From Phytoseiulus persimilis (Eukaryota; Arthropoda; Arachnida; Mesostigmata; Phytoseiidae), in the NCBI GenBank assembly GCA_037576195.1, contig CM075102.1, forward strand, positions 19,464,745 through 19,528,744: a stretch of DNA of 64,000 bases. The letters run 5' to 3'. The position numbers were made by a program, and so were the translations under genes. The notes beneath the pieces are model-generated. The model worked only from the letters and a program-made list of their open reading frames with translations. It did not search any database and was not told the origin of the DNA. Shown in pieces: positions 38,037-47,959 of the stretch. The stretch's first letter is position 1, and the number at the start of each line of letters is the position of its first letter.

Positions 38037-38591
38037 ATAATTTATCCCGTTAATCCTTAACACGGATAATATATCTCGCGATTCCCTATCACGGAGAATA
38101 AATCCCATATTCCGTATCACAGAAAGTAATCGCGCCCAGATTTACATCTGATTCGATTACGGGAACTGCTCAGAAGGTTCGGGATGATTTCCGTACTGCA
38201 GGATACGTGAACGCGCATTGAAGCGACCGGGAGGAAACCCTTGAATCGCCACAAATTATGGAGGTTCTGCGTTAGTGTCCGAAATTAGAACCCCTGGTTT
38301 CGCCTGCATCTTGGTCCCCAGCGTATGTCCCCTCCAACTTTGTAACTTGGAACTCTTTCGAAGCTTTGCAACATTGAATAAGTTTCCCATCGGGCAGCCG
38401 TGAGTGTCGGATGCCCGGATGACTCAGCGAAGTTAATTGGAATACTTCGTGCATGAAACGTCATCTATCGATATGAGTTTCCTATCCCGTGATTCCGTTT
38501 ACGGAAAATATTTTTCTCGTGATTCCGTATCACGGGATGTCTTTTCCCTAACGACGTATCACGGCGAAATTCCGTGAGCCGTAAAACGGGA
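38037..38591. mobile_element. Probable MITE built of CGTGATTCCGTATCACG-type palindromes
   Basis: Two blocks (about 38041-38140 and 38470-38591) carry direct repeats of roughly 31 bp whose core CTCGTGATTCCGTATCACGG is itself nearly palindromic. The two ends are loosely inverted: TCCCGTTAATCCTTAACACGG on the left against TCCCGTTTTACGGCTCACGG on the right. ATACAGG flanks both sides (38030-38036 and 38592-38598), a likely target-site duplication. The middle (38150-38460) is unique. No coding capacity is seen. The terminal repeats are imperfect, so the exact ends are uncertain. Confidence 0.5.
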
Positions 38592-38598
38592 ATACAGG

Positions 38599-39118
38599 TT
38601 CACTCGCGACCGATCGCCAACCTCGAGACGATAGAAGGATACAACGATGTACAAACCACGCTGTTTATCATGACGCACACTCGCGAGCACGCTTCCACCG
38701 TCAACTGAGATATTCTGTCCGATAAACTGGGAAGATGCGTGTCCTCGTGGTCAGCAGACCTACAGCCTTCCCACCTGGGGTCTCCTGGCATCGAGTGAAT
38801 CGCGCGCGTTCATGGTTTCTGTGGACGGCTGAGACCAGGACGGCTGTCGACGTCAGCAATGCCAATTATTCATGACGTCCAGCCGTACAGAAGTGAGTGA
38901 ACGAATCCTGGTTGAATTTCTGAGCGCACGCTCTCCACTGAATCAACTTCTCTACTGCGTTTCCTCCGAGTCGGGTAGGTATATTAAACACAATTTCGGA
39001 AGCCCTGTTCGTCGATTCCACACGAGCTTCCCTGTCGCGGCGAGAGTTCTTGCGAGAGGTCAGTCTCTGATACGCAAACTCGTCACTCTTCGCCAGCTAT
39101 GAGCCGGGTGGAATCTAA
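38599..39118. other. No gene recognised
   Basis: Short spacer between the palindromic MITE and copy B of the 45-bp-array element. The longest open frame is 76 codons and is not recognisable. Confidence 0.55.
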
Positions 39119-39345
39119 TCAGAGTTGGGCATAATCATAATCCAATTTCCAACTCTGGAGGGGTGATTCCGGGGCCAATCTGAGCATTTCTTTCCAACTC
39201 TGGAGGGGTGATTCCGAGACCAATCTGACCATATATTTCAAAATCAGAATGCTGAACCAGTGAAGGGAGAGAAGAGTGCCTCGATGGCAGAGAGCGCCGT
39301 CCAACCGCGCGCAGCGCGGCCGACTCCAGTCGGCCAAAGGCCGGC
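39119..39345 (-). mobile_element. Dispersed 45-bp-array element, copy B (truncated)
   Basis: On the minus strand this begins with the same GC-rich head as copies A and C: CCAG, CGGCCTTTGGCCG, ACTGGAGTCGGCC, GCGCTGCGCGC, TTGGACGGCG, GCCATCGAGGCAC, CTCTCCCTTCACTGG. It then has only two to three 45-bp units before ending in unrelated sequence after GAGTTGGAAATTGG. The tail seen in copies A and C is missing, so this copy is truncated on the array side. Confidence 0.85.
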
Positions 39346-40161
39346 TGGTTTGTTCATATTCTCGGGACTATTAGGAGATGGCTCCGCACCGCCCTGATGC
39401 TATGCTAGCGGGAATCGGTGGCCACTCCCGAAGGTCTCATGACACTACATGTAAGGCAATAAGTGTCTGACAGCATTAGACTCCCGAAGCGAGGGACGGG
39501 TGAGAGCTTGTAATCGTCATAATGATGATGGTGATCATGAAAATAATCATGATCATAACTTGACTGAGATCATGTCCAACGCTGAGTCCAATCAATCGCA
39601 GTAGACACCGACGGTAGTTCCGTCCGGTGCGTCTCCCGAGTCGGGAGGGGTATCTCGATAATGCCGAGAGTATCACCTGCTGCACCTGTAATTTTTGACC
39701 TGTCTGGCAACAGAGGGAGGAAAGCAGCCCTCCGTGGCGAACACTTGCGAACTCATCACGGATTCTGAGAGCTCTGGTGATTGAATCACCGTATTTGCCG
39801 GTCTGTGTGGCGCTTGATGTATCTGTACTGACGTCCTCTGCAGGGTTACAGCCCGTTTCCCCGAACCCGTTTCCCCGACCAGAAACCCTCTCCTGGTTCT
39901 GAGACCCTCCGAGTCTATGATGCTTCTATGTGGAGCGCGGAGTCGAGACCAATTACGCTGATAAATTGGGGAGAAGTGCGAAGTCGGCCGACCATAGACA
40001 CTAACCCTCGGCTTCAGGAACGTTGGTGCTGGAGCTTGAAGAGCTACATTTGGCGGTGAAGGGTTTATTATGATTCCGCACAATTTTGCTCGCCGATACG
40101 CTCGTTATATTATTACAAAAGGTATGAGGACTCATATCAGGTCTCGACAAGTGACCCGAGG
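39346..40161. other. No gene; ATG/CAT-rich tract and a duplicated 13-mer
   Basis: A CAT/ATG-rich, partly palindromic tract lies at about 39515-39560. CCCGTTTCCCCGA occurs twice in tandem (39852-39864 and 39866-39878), and its reverse complement occurs at 41335-41347, beyond the transposase scraps. No open frame here is recognisable. Confidence 0.5.
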
Positions 40162-40632
40162 TCATGAAAGAGTTTTCACGGACGCCACGTTCTGAAGGTA
40201 TTGTGACAGCGAAGCTTGATTGGTCCCCAATTCCTCGGCGAAGTTCATGAGTTTCTGATTGATTCTTCGATATCGCTGTCGTGATCAAGGTGGGGGCCCT
40301 CCCTGCCGCAGTAGAAGCATGTCATTTTTGAACCGTTGCTCTTGTTGTTGGAGTTGTTTCACAAAATTGAAGACGTTCGGATGAGCCCTCCCAACCGCCG
40401 TATTCAGAACTTGATGCCATCCTTCGATGTGGTTCGTGGTTCGGGCGCCGTAACTCCGGTATTGATTCCGCAGCTCTCGCGGGAACACGGTCGCCTTTTC
40501 TAACCAGGTTGCGACGAAATACTCTTTGAAAGTTTCCAAACCCTGGTATGTAGGATGGTCGGGTCCGGGAGAGTCTGCGTTTATCTCCATTATTCGCGTT
40601 GTCCTACTCAGGGGTGTTTCGTTCGAGTCGGC
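40162..40632 (-). pseudogene. MULE-type transposase C-terminal fragment
   Basis: The minus-strand frame from 40632 contains LETFKEYFVATWLEKA, then RTTNHIEGWHQVLN, then FVKQLQQQEQRFKND. These match the region after the catalytic domain of MULE-family transposases common in animal genomes, where the NNHLEGWH-type motif is diagnostic (family knowledge). One in-frame TGA at 40285-40287 follows GGPPP. Beyond it the same frame continues RQRYRRINQKLMNFAEELGT to a second TGA at 40162-40164, which fits the usual helical C-terminus. The catalytic DDE part and any zinc finger are absent upstream. A single stop in about 155 codons suggests recent decay. The fragment could also be a 3' exon, since an AG acceptor-like site lies near 40605. 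Confidence 0.75.
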
Positions 40633-41108
40633 TCAAACCACTCTCGTTTCGATCGCTCACAAGGAGAAACGAAACGCTTTAAGAACACAGTGGAACAAAA
40701 ACTGCGGTCGAATTGTAAGGTAGGATCGTTCCTGAGATTCCAAACTAAAAGATGCACCGGAACGAAAAGAAGTTTGCGATCCGAAACCGTGAGTGTCAAC
40801 AACCGCCACTGCTTACCGAGCGAGCTTATAAGAACTCCGATTTCGACCGGCAAATGCGTACGTGCAACGCACATGGGATCAACAGAAACGTCCCGAGTTT
40901 TATCGGAAGCCGGACGGACAATACTACGGCACTTCTAAGCGATTCCGAGCGACCAAGAGACGTTCTTTGATGGAATGATGCCAACGGCTCAGTGAGACTC
41001 CAGAGCATGGCAAAGCACTGGAAAAACTGTCTCGTAGGCTTTCCGATTCGTTCTCTATAATATGGAAACTTTCGAGATGCGCACGAGCGCTCTTCATCAG
41101 AGAGTTCA
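40633..41108. other. No gene recognised
   Basis: Spacer between the MULE fragment and the mariner relic. I looked for the mariner catalytic domain downstream of the helix-turn-helix on the minus strand and found no recognisable continuation. Confidence 0.5.
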
Positions 41109-41231
41109 TGGATGCGAATGGATCATTCCTCGAGTCACGTCGAGCGCTTTTGCGAGCTCCTCCTGGGTTTGGGTGTTGCCCCGGGTCAGGAGCGCCTCCA
41201 ACTCTTCATCGTCGAATTTTCGCGGTGGTCC
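41109..41231 (-). pseudogene. mariner transposase helix-turn-helix relic
   Basis: The minus-strand frame reads PRKFDDEELEALL, then TQTQEELAKALDVTRGMIHSH. In mariner transposases the second helix-turn-helix has the pattern (R/K)KFxDEELEALLxEDxxQTQEELAxxLGVTxxxVSxxL (family knowledge). About 40 codons remain, bounded by in-frame stops (41232-41234 upstream, 41106-41108 downstream). The catalytic D,D34D domain is not found nearby, so this is a short, non-functional piece. Confidence 0.7.
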
Positions 41232-41233
41232 TC

Positions 41234-41274
41234 AGAACTGCGGCCCGCGGGCCGCACCAAGTTGCTCATCCCTG
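41234..41274 (-). mobile_element. hAT element terminus (CAGGGATGAGCAAC end)
   Basis: On the minus strand the sequence starts CAGGGATGAGCAACTTGG and is followed by the perfect 18-bp palindrome TGCGGCCCGCGGGCCGCA (41239-41256). CAGGG(A/G)TG tips followed closely by GCGGCCCGCGGGCCGC are typical of one group of animal hAT elements (family knowledge). It abuts the mariner relic directly, so the hAT sequence is cut off after about 41 bp. The partner end was not found. Confidence 0.55.
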
Positions 41275-44200
41275 ATGTAAGTTATTGTGATATTGAGCAA
41301 AGCTGAAATTATTTATCCCGGAGGGAAAACGGTATCGGGGAAACGGGAGGACACCCTCTGCATAGCTCAACGATGGAACAGAGTTCGCTCCCAAGCTTCT
41401 TCCCGGACGACTCATCCAGACTCGACAAATAATTGGAATTCGGTTTTTTTCCGGGTGGACGCCGTTGACCGGGAGCTGTCGAACAGCCGATCGCCGCAGT
41501 GAGTTCAGTGACAGGCGGACGCTAAGGGACCGACGAGATGACTGATCGTCGTGTTGAGATCATAGCAACTTCGATCGAGAGCTGATACTCTTCAGGCGGG
41601 AGTGGGAGACGCCCCATCGTCGCTCGTGGAGCCGTTTTCCCTCGTCATCCTCCGCGACATCTCTACTGAGAACCCATCGGAGACATCTATCGGAGAAGGG
41701 ACAGACGCCTTCCGGAGAAATCGACCAACCCTAAAGGTGTCGCTAACCTTCTCAGGTTGATGTGTGTTTTGAGGACTTGCAGACTTCCCGACACCTGGGG
41801 TAGCAACAGTGACGAGCACTGGAGCAGACCACGGCTGGCTGGTGACAGGGCGCGGGTCACTGAGATTCTAATATATTGCAAAAAGTAGAACTCTTGAAGC
41901 GTTCCAAGGCTCAATCTGCTTGGAAGACGTGTCGATCACCGTCACCGTCAGCTGCTCCGCTCCAGGGAGTTAGAGTGGAGTTGTAACGGTGAGCATGAAG
42001 TTGAGAGAGTTTCTGTTTCGGTCCCGCGAACGAGATTTTTCTCCGCTGGATTCAGCTCTCTGTTTCTCGATTTCCGCCGGCAGGGGGGAAGGACACAGAG
42101 GGGAAGAGACACCAAAACACTCAGGACTCTGACTTCATCGATCTTCACGGCCCTTGAAAACAGCGTTCACGATAATCCCGCGATTACCCGAGTACACCTC
42201 AACATGAGCCCCCGTGGGTAGATGTTCGGGAATTCCCAGAATGGGATGGCTGACCCGAGATAGCCGTTCGTCTGGCTTCTAGAGGCCCGAGCTTTTTCCG
42301 TAGAAGTTCTGCGATGGCATTGTCAAGGTTGCACCGCTTTTTCTCGTGGCCCTCCTATGGAGCTACATAAATTATTCCCGTCCGACTTTTCGAGAGCATT
42401 CGCGATTCCCTCAATCACGTGCTCTCTTCCGATTCGTCTCGGCTCCAATGTAAATGACTCACACAACCGGGTCTTGCGAGCCTGTCCTCTGTGTATTGAA
42501 ACGCATCACTTGCAAGCAAGGGAGTAAATGGCGCGAGAAGATTGCGTCACGACTTCGCCTTTCGAGTCTCCGCTCCCTCGAACTGTGGTTGCCTTTGTGC
42601 AATCGGTTCGGAGTGGATAAAATCGTACACTGTGAAGGAAACGGGCAGCGACCTCTCAATCAAGCTGCAAAAGGGTAGCTGCAGCTTCGAAACAAAAACG
42701 CCGATGCGTGCTCAAGATCTCACGATCGCTCGAAGCAAACGAAATCGATCTTCTGAGCTGTTCGAGGATTCCGTGCCGGCGCGCCTTCGATCGGCATAAA
42801 CACTCTCAGTGTTCTCCAGTACCCTGTGATGGTGACAATCGCGGTGAGTACGACAGCACAAGGAGTCTTCTCACCGACTGCTCTCAGACTTGATTTCTGG
42901 TGACACTTCTGATAGCCTGACGCACCGGAGGAGGACCTCGGAGTGCAGGCGGAAGGAATCCTCATTCCGAGCATCATTACTTCTCACCGGAGAGTGATTC
43001 GGACCAACGTATCACAAGCCGGGGCGGAAAAATTTGTTTCTCTTTTTATTGCAAAGAGTTCTTGATGTTGTGAATTTGATGATTTATTCTCTCTGATACG
43101 TAGGGGATCTCTAAGGGAGCGCGAGTCTAGCTGCGGCTCCTCTCGATCAACTTCGAATGCCGGAGCGGGGGGAGAAGGAAAGGGCCAAAACAAGATCCAA
43201 AGTGGGGATGAATTCTCTTGTCTCCACATGATATGATCTCTCCTGAGCTGAGGGTAGGTCTCGCCCGAGCATTGGGAAGTTTTTTTGCCGCGACACCTTG
43301 ACAGTGGGGGCGTAAAAGTGCGGGAATCCTTCCGTCGATCTGATTCAAGGCTGCGATAGAACTAGAGCGCTGTTTCCCCTTTCCCAGAAATATGTACTCA
43401 GTCGCTGGTATGGTAAGCGTCACCCAGGTTGATTCCGAGGAGCGAATCGGGGCGCGCGTGAGCACCCGACTCCTTGGAATGTCCTTGAACTGAGTCTCTC
43501 TAGGCGAAGAAGGAGGAATTCCGGAGCGGGTTATTGAAATTCCGATTAGAACGAGCGGCTCTCGAAACGCAAAAAGCGGATGACGCAACTTCGACTCGTT
43601 TGAAGAGGTAAGATGAACAACGCTGAATGCGAGACACATGTCGTCCGCACACGCTCGACCGAGTGTCTGCTGCCCCAGGGAAGCATTTCAAGCAGCGTTT
43701 GCGGGGATCGATAGCCAGTCAATCCTCGCGTTGCGAAGTTATATTTTATTGGGATCGTCTTTCTTGCCCATGGTGATTCGAGGTTGAGGGTTATCTCGAA
43801 TTACCATCGAATGAACTATGTTACTTCGACGCCCAGCTCCTGGGAACTCCCCAAGAAGATAACCGTCCTCCGGAAGGGCCTGGAAAGAATGAGAAAGATG
43901 CATCTCTCAGCAGCAAGAGTTCGGCGTTCGAAAGTACTCGGCGTTCGATTCTTTCGCGGCATTCGCGCGGTTCGAACGGGAGTTACAAATCTGCTCCGAA
44001 TACCAGAACGCAAAAAGTGCATCAGGCGGGAAAGCTGCGGACGAACACAGTTTCCAAGCCACGTGGGATCTAGCCATCTGTTCAAGACTACGGAACATCC
44101 GCGCAACGTGACCGATTAGCACGAAATGCATCGACTCCAGGTGACTAGACTTGGCTATCGTCGTGTACAGAGAGTAGATATTCCGTTGAAGGTTGTTCGG

Positions 44201-44689
44201 GGTATTCGCATCAGGGTCAGTTCTCAGGACCATCAGGAACAGTTTTCGGCACTACGGCTCGAGAAACGACGTATCCCATTCATTTAACACAGGGGGGGGC
44301 GTGGAAACGGAGGGAAATCCTTGCACGAACGAAAAACGGTACATGAGATTTCGACCCGAAGATTCGGCTCCATGAAGTTTCGTCTTTGAAACTCTTCGGC
44401 CCCGAACGGTGGCGGTCATTCATGCGTTATGTTTCGCATGATCCTCGCGTAAACATGGTTATTTTCCATGATTCAATGTCAGAAAAGAGCGCAAAGGCCC
44501 AGTTTGGCTTGCGAGTGACACTATCCTGCTAGAGGAGATCGCTCCCGAAAGGGATTTTATATAATGAAACGTGCAAACTAGTGTGGATCCAGAAACCAAT
44601 GCGGAATGAATTTGTACGTGAGGGTGCCGTTTGATGCCCACTGTGATGCACAAACGAGCGCCATCGTTCGAAGCTAAGAAGTCTTGGGG
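41275..44689. other. No gene recognised
   Basis: The longest open frame is 170 codons on the minus strand (43127-43639), without recognisable domains. Inverted CCCGTTTCCCCGA lies at 41335-41347. No tandem array or RNA gene is visible. Confidence 0.45.
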
Positions 44690-44810
44690 ACGAAATGTGT
44701 TTGGCCCGAGGAGTCTCGAGGCCGAGAGCTCTTGGGGCCGGAAGGACCGAGGCTGGAATATCTTCGAGCCGGAAACTATGGGGCCCAAGCTCCGTGGTGA
44801 AATGAATCGA
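44690..44810 (-). repeat. Degenerate minisatellite of about 16 bp, 7-8 units
   Basis: On the minus strand successive units follow the pattern GGCYYCRAGAYYTYYC, for example GGCCCCAAGAGCTCTC, GGCCTCGAGACTCCTC and GGCTCGAAGATATTCC. The units diverge by several bases each, so the array is old. It makes an apparent repeat of FRPQ-like peptide in one frame, which I attribute to the DNA repeat and not to a protein. Confidence 0.65.
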
Positions 44811-45653
44811 GCAGATAAATAGAGATTCATAGAGTCGTCATCTTCAATCCGTCGGAATCACCTTGACTTCGCGCGGGCTCCTTGTTACGCTCGCCAACTC
44901 CTCGGATGCTCTCAAGAAAGTTCATCGAGGATGTTCGGCTCCCTTTATGACTGTTGAAGACTCAATTATCACTTCCTCTCGAGCTTATTGTCGAAACCCG
45001 TGAAGAGCGTAGAAACTGCCCCGCCTGAATCACCGTCGCGAGGGTCCCTCAATTGTTGAAGCATCAGCGAACGATTAACGCGTCCGTGAGCCCGTCTCTG
45101 CGGCTATGGTACCTCACTTTTGGCAACTTTTGGCTGCTCGACAAGCCCGGGGTCAGGACCTGACTGGGGATGGGAGGAAGAACATGCCTTGAATCGCTCC
45201 CAACGAGCGACCGGCGCCGGAGGTCATTGTAGGATGCAATCGTTCGACCTCGAACTATTCAGCCGACCGAAACTCCCAGTATTACACGATGGAAAATGAT
45301 CTCAGTAAATGCGAAAATTGCAAACTCGACCACCGGGTACAATGAATGCGTTTCTGAGATCGAAGTAGCGTCTTCGTCGTTTCTGAAGAAGTTGACCTGA
45401 GAATCGAGCCCGCGACCTGCCGCTCAAGACAATGCCGAAATCGCTATGAGAAATCTGCACGCGGCGGACAGACCGCTCTGACTTGGCCCATCTCTTCGCC
45501 CCGAAATTATCCCAGCGGAGTTGCAAAGGTATCATTGTGATGGATTTTGACTTCTCAGATGAGGCTGCCTCGGCTCTTCATAGAAGAACCTTTACTCGGG
45601 AATGGCGTTTCCCTGAAATTTAGGCGAATCACCGGTACAGGATATTCTGGGAC
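44811..45653. other. No gene recognised
   Basis: Only short open frames without domains. Nothing repetitive stands out. Confidence 0.5.
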
Positions 45654-46247
45654 TCCATCCACCCAGGATGCCCGGGGCGGTCCGCCTCGGGCCTCTCCAT
45701 GCCTATCACATTAGGGTTTCTGAATTCTTCCAGGTAAATTTTCTCCTGGAATCCTCAGAGTGGGGGCGAAATCCGAACGTTGCATCTGATTTTTCACCCT
45801 ATTGACGAAACACCGTAAAATTTTCGTCCTCCTTCCTGATCGAGAGGCAACGTTGAGTTCATTTTGTTTCTGCCTCGGACCAGAGATCGAGCCAACGAAG
45901 TTGACAAACCTCGCTGTCCTATCTATCGAGAAGTCCATCATGGATGAGTTTAACTTCAATGAGGAGTCAATAGAAGATTCGCAGCTCCACGAGCGGAGCA
46001 AATAACCCTCCAAGAATACCCAATCAAGTTTCTCATATAATATTCTCGTTGCTCACATTCGGGTCAGCTCGCGCAAGTTGTCCCCATTTCTCGGAAGATC
46101 TCCATTTCAGATGATCATATTTTATGTTTGAGGACAGACAAAGACACATTCAGTGTGCATCAAACGCATTCAACTTCTCAGACCCCAAAAAAAGAGGGGG
46201 GGGGGGCATCAAATCCGCCCCGGGCGTCATGAAGGCTCGCTACGCCA
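45654..46247. mobile_element. Probable non-autonomous DNA transposon (GCCCGGGGCGG subterminal motif)
   Basis: The right end on the minus strand reads CAGTGGCGTAGCGAGCC, then GACGCCCGGGGCGG, then a run of eleven C. CAGTGGCGTAGC tips with GCCCGGGGCGG close inside are seen in widespread non-autonomous elements of the hAT type (family knowledge). About 590 bp to the left, CACCCAGGATGCCCGGGGCGG at 45660-45680 is an inverted partial match with a decayed tip. A7 and G11 homopolymers lie at 46187-46206. No target-site duplication is recognisable, so pairing of the two ends is tentative. Confidence 0.4.
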
Positions 46248-47654
46248 CTGGTACGGGGTGATTTGGAAACCGGAGCTCGTCCGGTGCTTAAGCTCTTCGG
46301 TGCTTGACAGCGCTTGTCCACAATCCGAATAGTACAGCCACTCCTCGTGCGTTGGCATTCCCCGTACCAGCCTCACCGAGAGAATCCGCTGTATGAACGC
46401 CTTTTGTCGCCTCGGGAAAAAAGTCAGGTCGGTCTGCATCACAGGCATTCCATACTTACTGGCAGCGGCCCGCAGGCAGCAGCTCGGTTTGCTCGTGGCT
46501 GCCATCAAAACCCGAGATAGGTACAGACTCCCGCCTTGAATGGGGACGGGGGTTGGAACCTTCTCCATCCCCGAACCGCGAATAATGGGTCGAGGGTATG
46601 ATCAGTATTTTGTTCTCGTAGGTCCTCTAATCGCTGTCTCCACTCAGTTCACATCATCTGTCGACAGACCGTAACGCTGTTCGAGTTGAGTCAGCGAGCA
46701 CTCACAATAAGGAGACAGAGAAGCCCAGGAGAACAATCAGGCATCTCAAAGGTGAAGGAACACGAATATTTTCAGGAAATTCACATCTAACAAGAATCGT
46801 TCGGAAGCTCTCGCGGAGACCTTGGGTGAAAGAGCTGTGGAGTCACTGACACATAGATATGTTCGCGTTGTGCTGACAGAGCACCAAGGCGCCGACTTGG
46901 AAAGCAGGCCCCCGTCCGAGAATCGATATCGGGCTCAGCAAACTTCCGTTCGGATCCCCATTCTCGACTTTCGTCTTCGAGCCTGGCACGAAGGTTAGGT
47001 GCTGTTTGGCATCTGCTCTCTCGTGCGATCCTGGGAAAAACATCAGGAAACGCTGGATGGAACCGGGGCCACCTCTTCTCCGCCGAGATATGAAATGATC
47101 TTGATCGTGGATCGCCAGGGACGTTACAGAGGAATTAACGTCGGAACACAAACGGGGGCGACTTCGACAATCTTTTCCGAGAGGTTCGTGGCCTTCACTC
47201 ATAATTGAAAAAACTCGCAGTTGCCTCAAAAACGACTGTGAACTTCCTATGCGGAGCAGTTAGATATCCATGGATGAGACGGAAGTAGAACAGCAACATT
47301 TGGTGGCATATTACTCTTTGTAAGGCGCGCTCGACTCGGCTGCTGGGGGGAAATTTTGCTTTGATTTTCGTGGTCGACTCTCACCCGTCTCCGGTTCGTT
47401 GATATGACGGACGATAGAGCCGGCGCCGGCCAGGTGTCGGGAGTGGAATCCCGCTCGAACTCCGCCACATTTTTCTCGCAAATACCCACTTCTCATCTTC
47501 CGCCCGATTCCTCAGTGCTTCAGCTCAATCTTGACCGCGCTCGAGAGGGAGCCAGTTGCTCTTGCAGTCCTACGACGCTCTCCACGAAATGAGCAAACAT
47601 CCAGGCGATATCGACATGGAAAAAGCAGGCCGATTCCGAAATCCTAGGAACCTA
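46248..47654. other. No gene recognised
   Basis: Open frames up to 128 codons on the minus strand show no domains. Nothing repetitive was noted. Confidence 0.5.
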
Positions 47655-47830
47655 GAAACCGGCATGATCCGGATTCATGGATTCCCCTGTGAATCTGGAT
47701 CTGATACTGTCTGCGAATCCGAATCGGGACTGGAATGCACTCGCCCGATTCGGATCCGAGTCCAAAGATCCGGATTCGACACAAGATTTGGAAGAAGATT
47801 CGGATTTGGATTGAACGAATTCAGTTTCGA
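47655..47830. repeat. Tract of GGATTC/GAATCC palindromes
   Basis: The words GGATTC, GAATCC, GATCCGGATTC and GATTCGGATC recur many times in both orientations. One near-perfect hairpin is GATCCGGATTCA paired with TGAATCTGGATC around a 12-bp loop (about 47667-47702). A similar cluster lies at 51665-51735 on the far side of the LINE. It may be a degraded minisatellite or flanking target repeat. Confidence 0.4.
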
Positions 47831-47959
47831 GCCGAGCCTATTTCTCCATTCGAGACATAACTCACCCAAGCCAGAACCCATTCAATATTGCTCTCAGATG
47901 AATTGAAATAATTCATTGCGTGTATACCACATGATAGAACTTAGTTCATCGAGCTCTTC

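Noticed and set aside
43127..43639. 170-codon minus-strand open frame
   Set aside because: The sequence is rich in Ser/Arg/Pro without pattern, and I recognise no family. Such lengths are expected by chance in 64 kb of balanced-composition DNA.
47675..47881. Minus-strand frame rich in NPNPN/PDSDS
   Set aside because: Explained by the GGATTC/GAATCC palindrome tract, not by a low-complexity protein.
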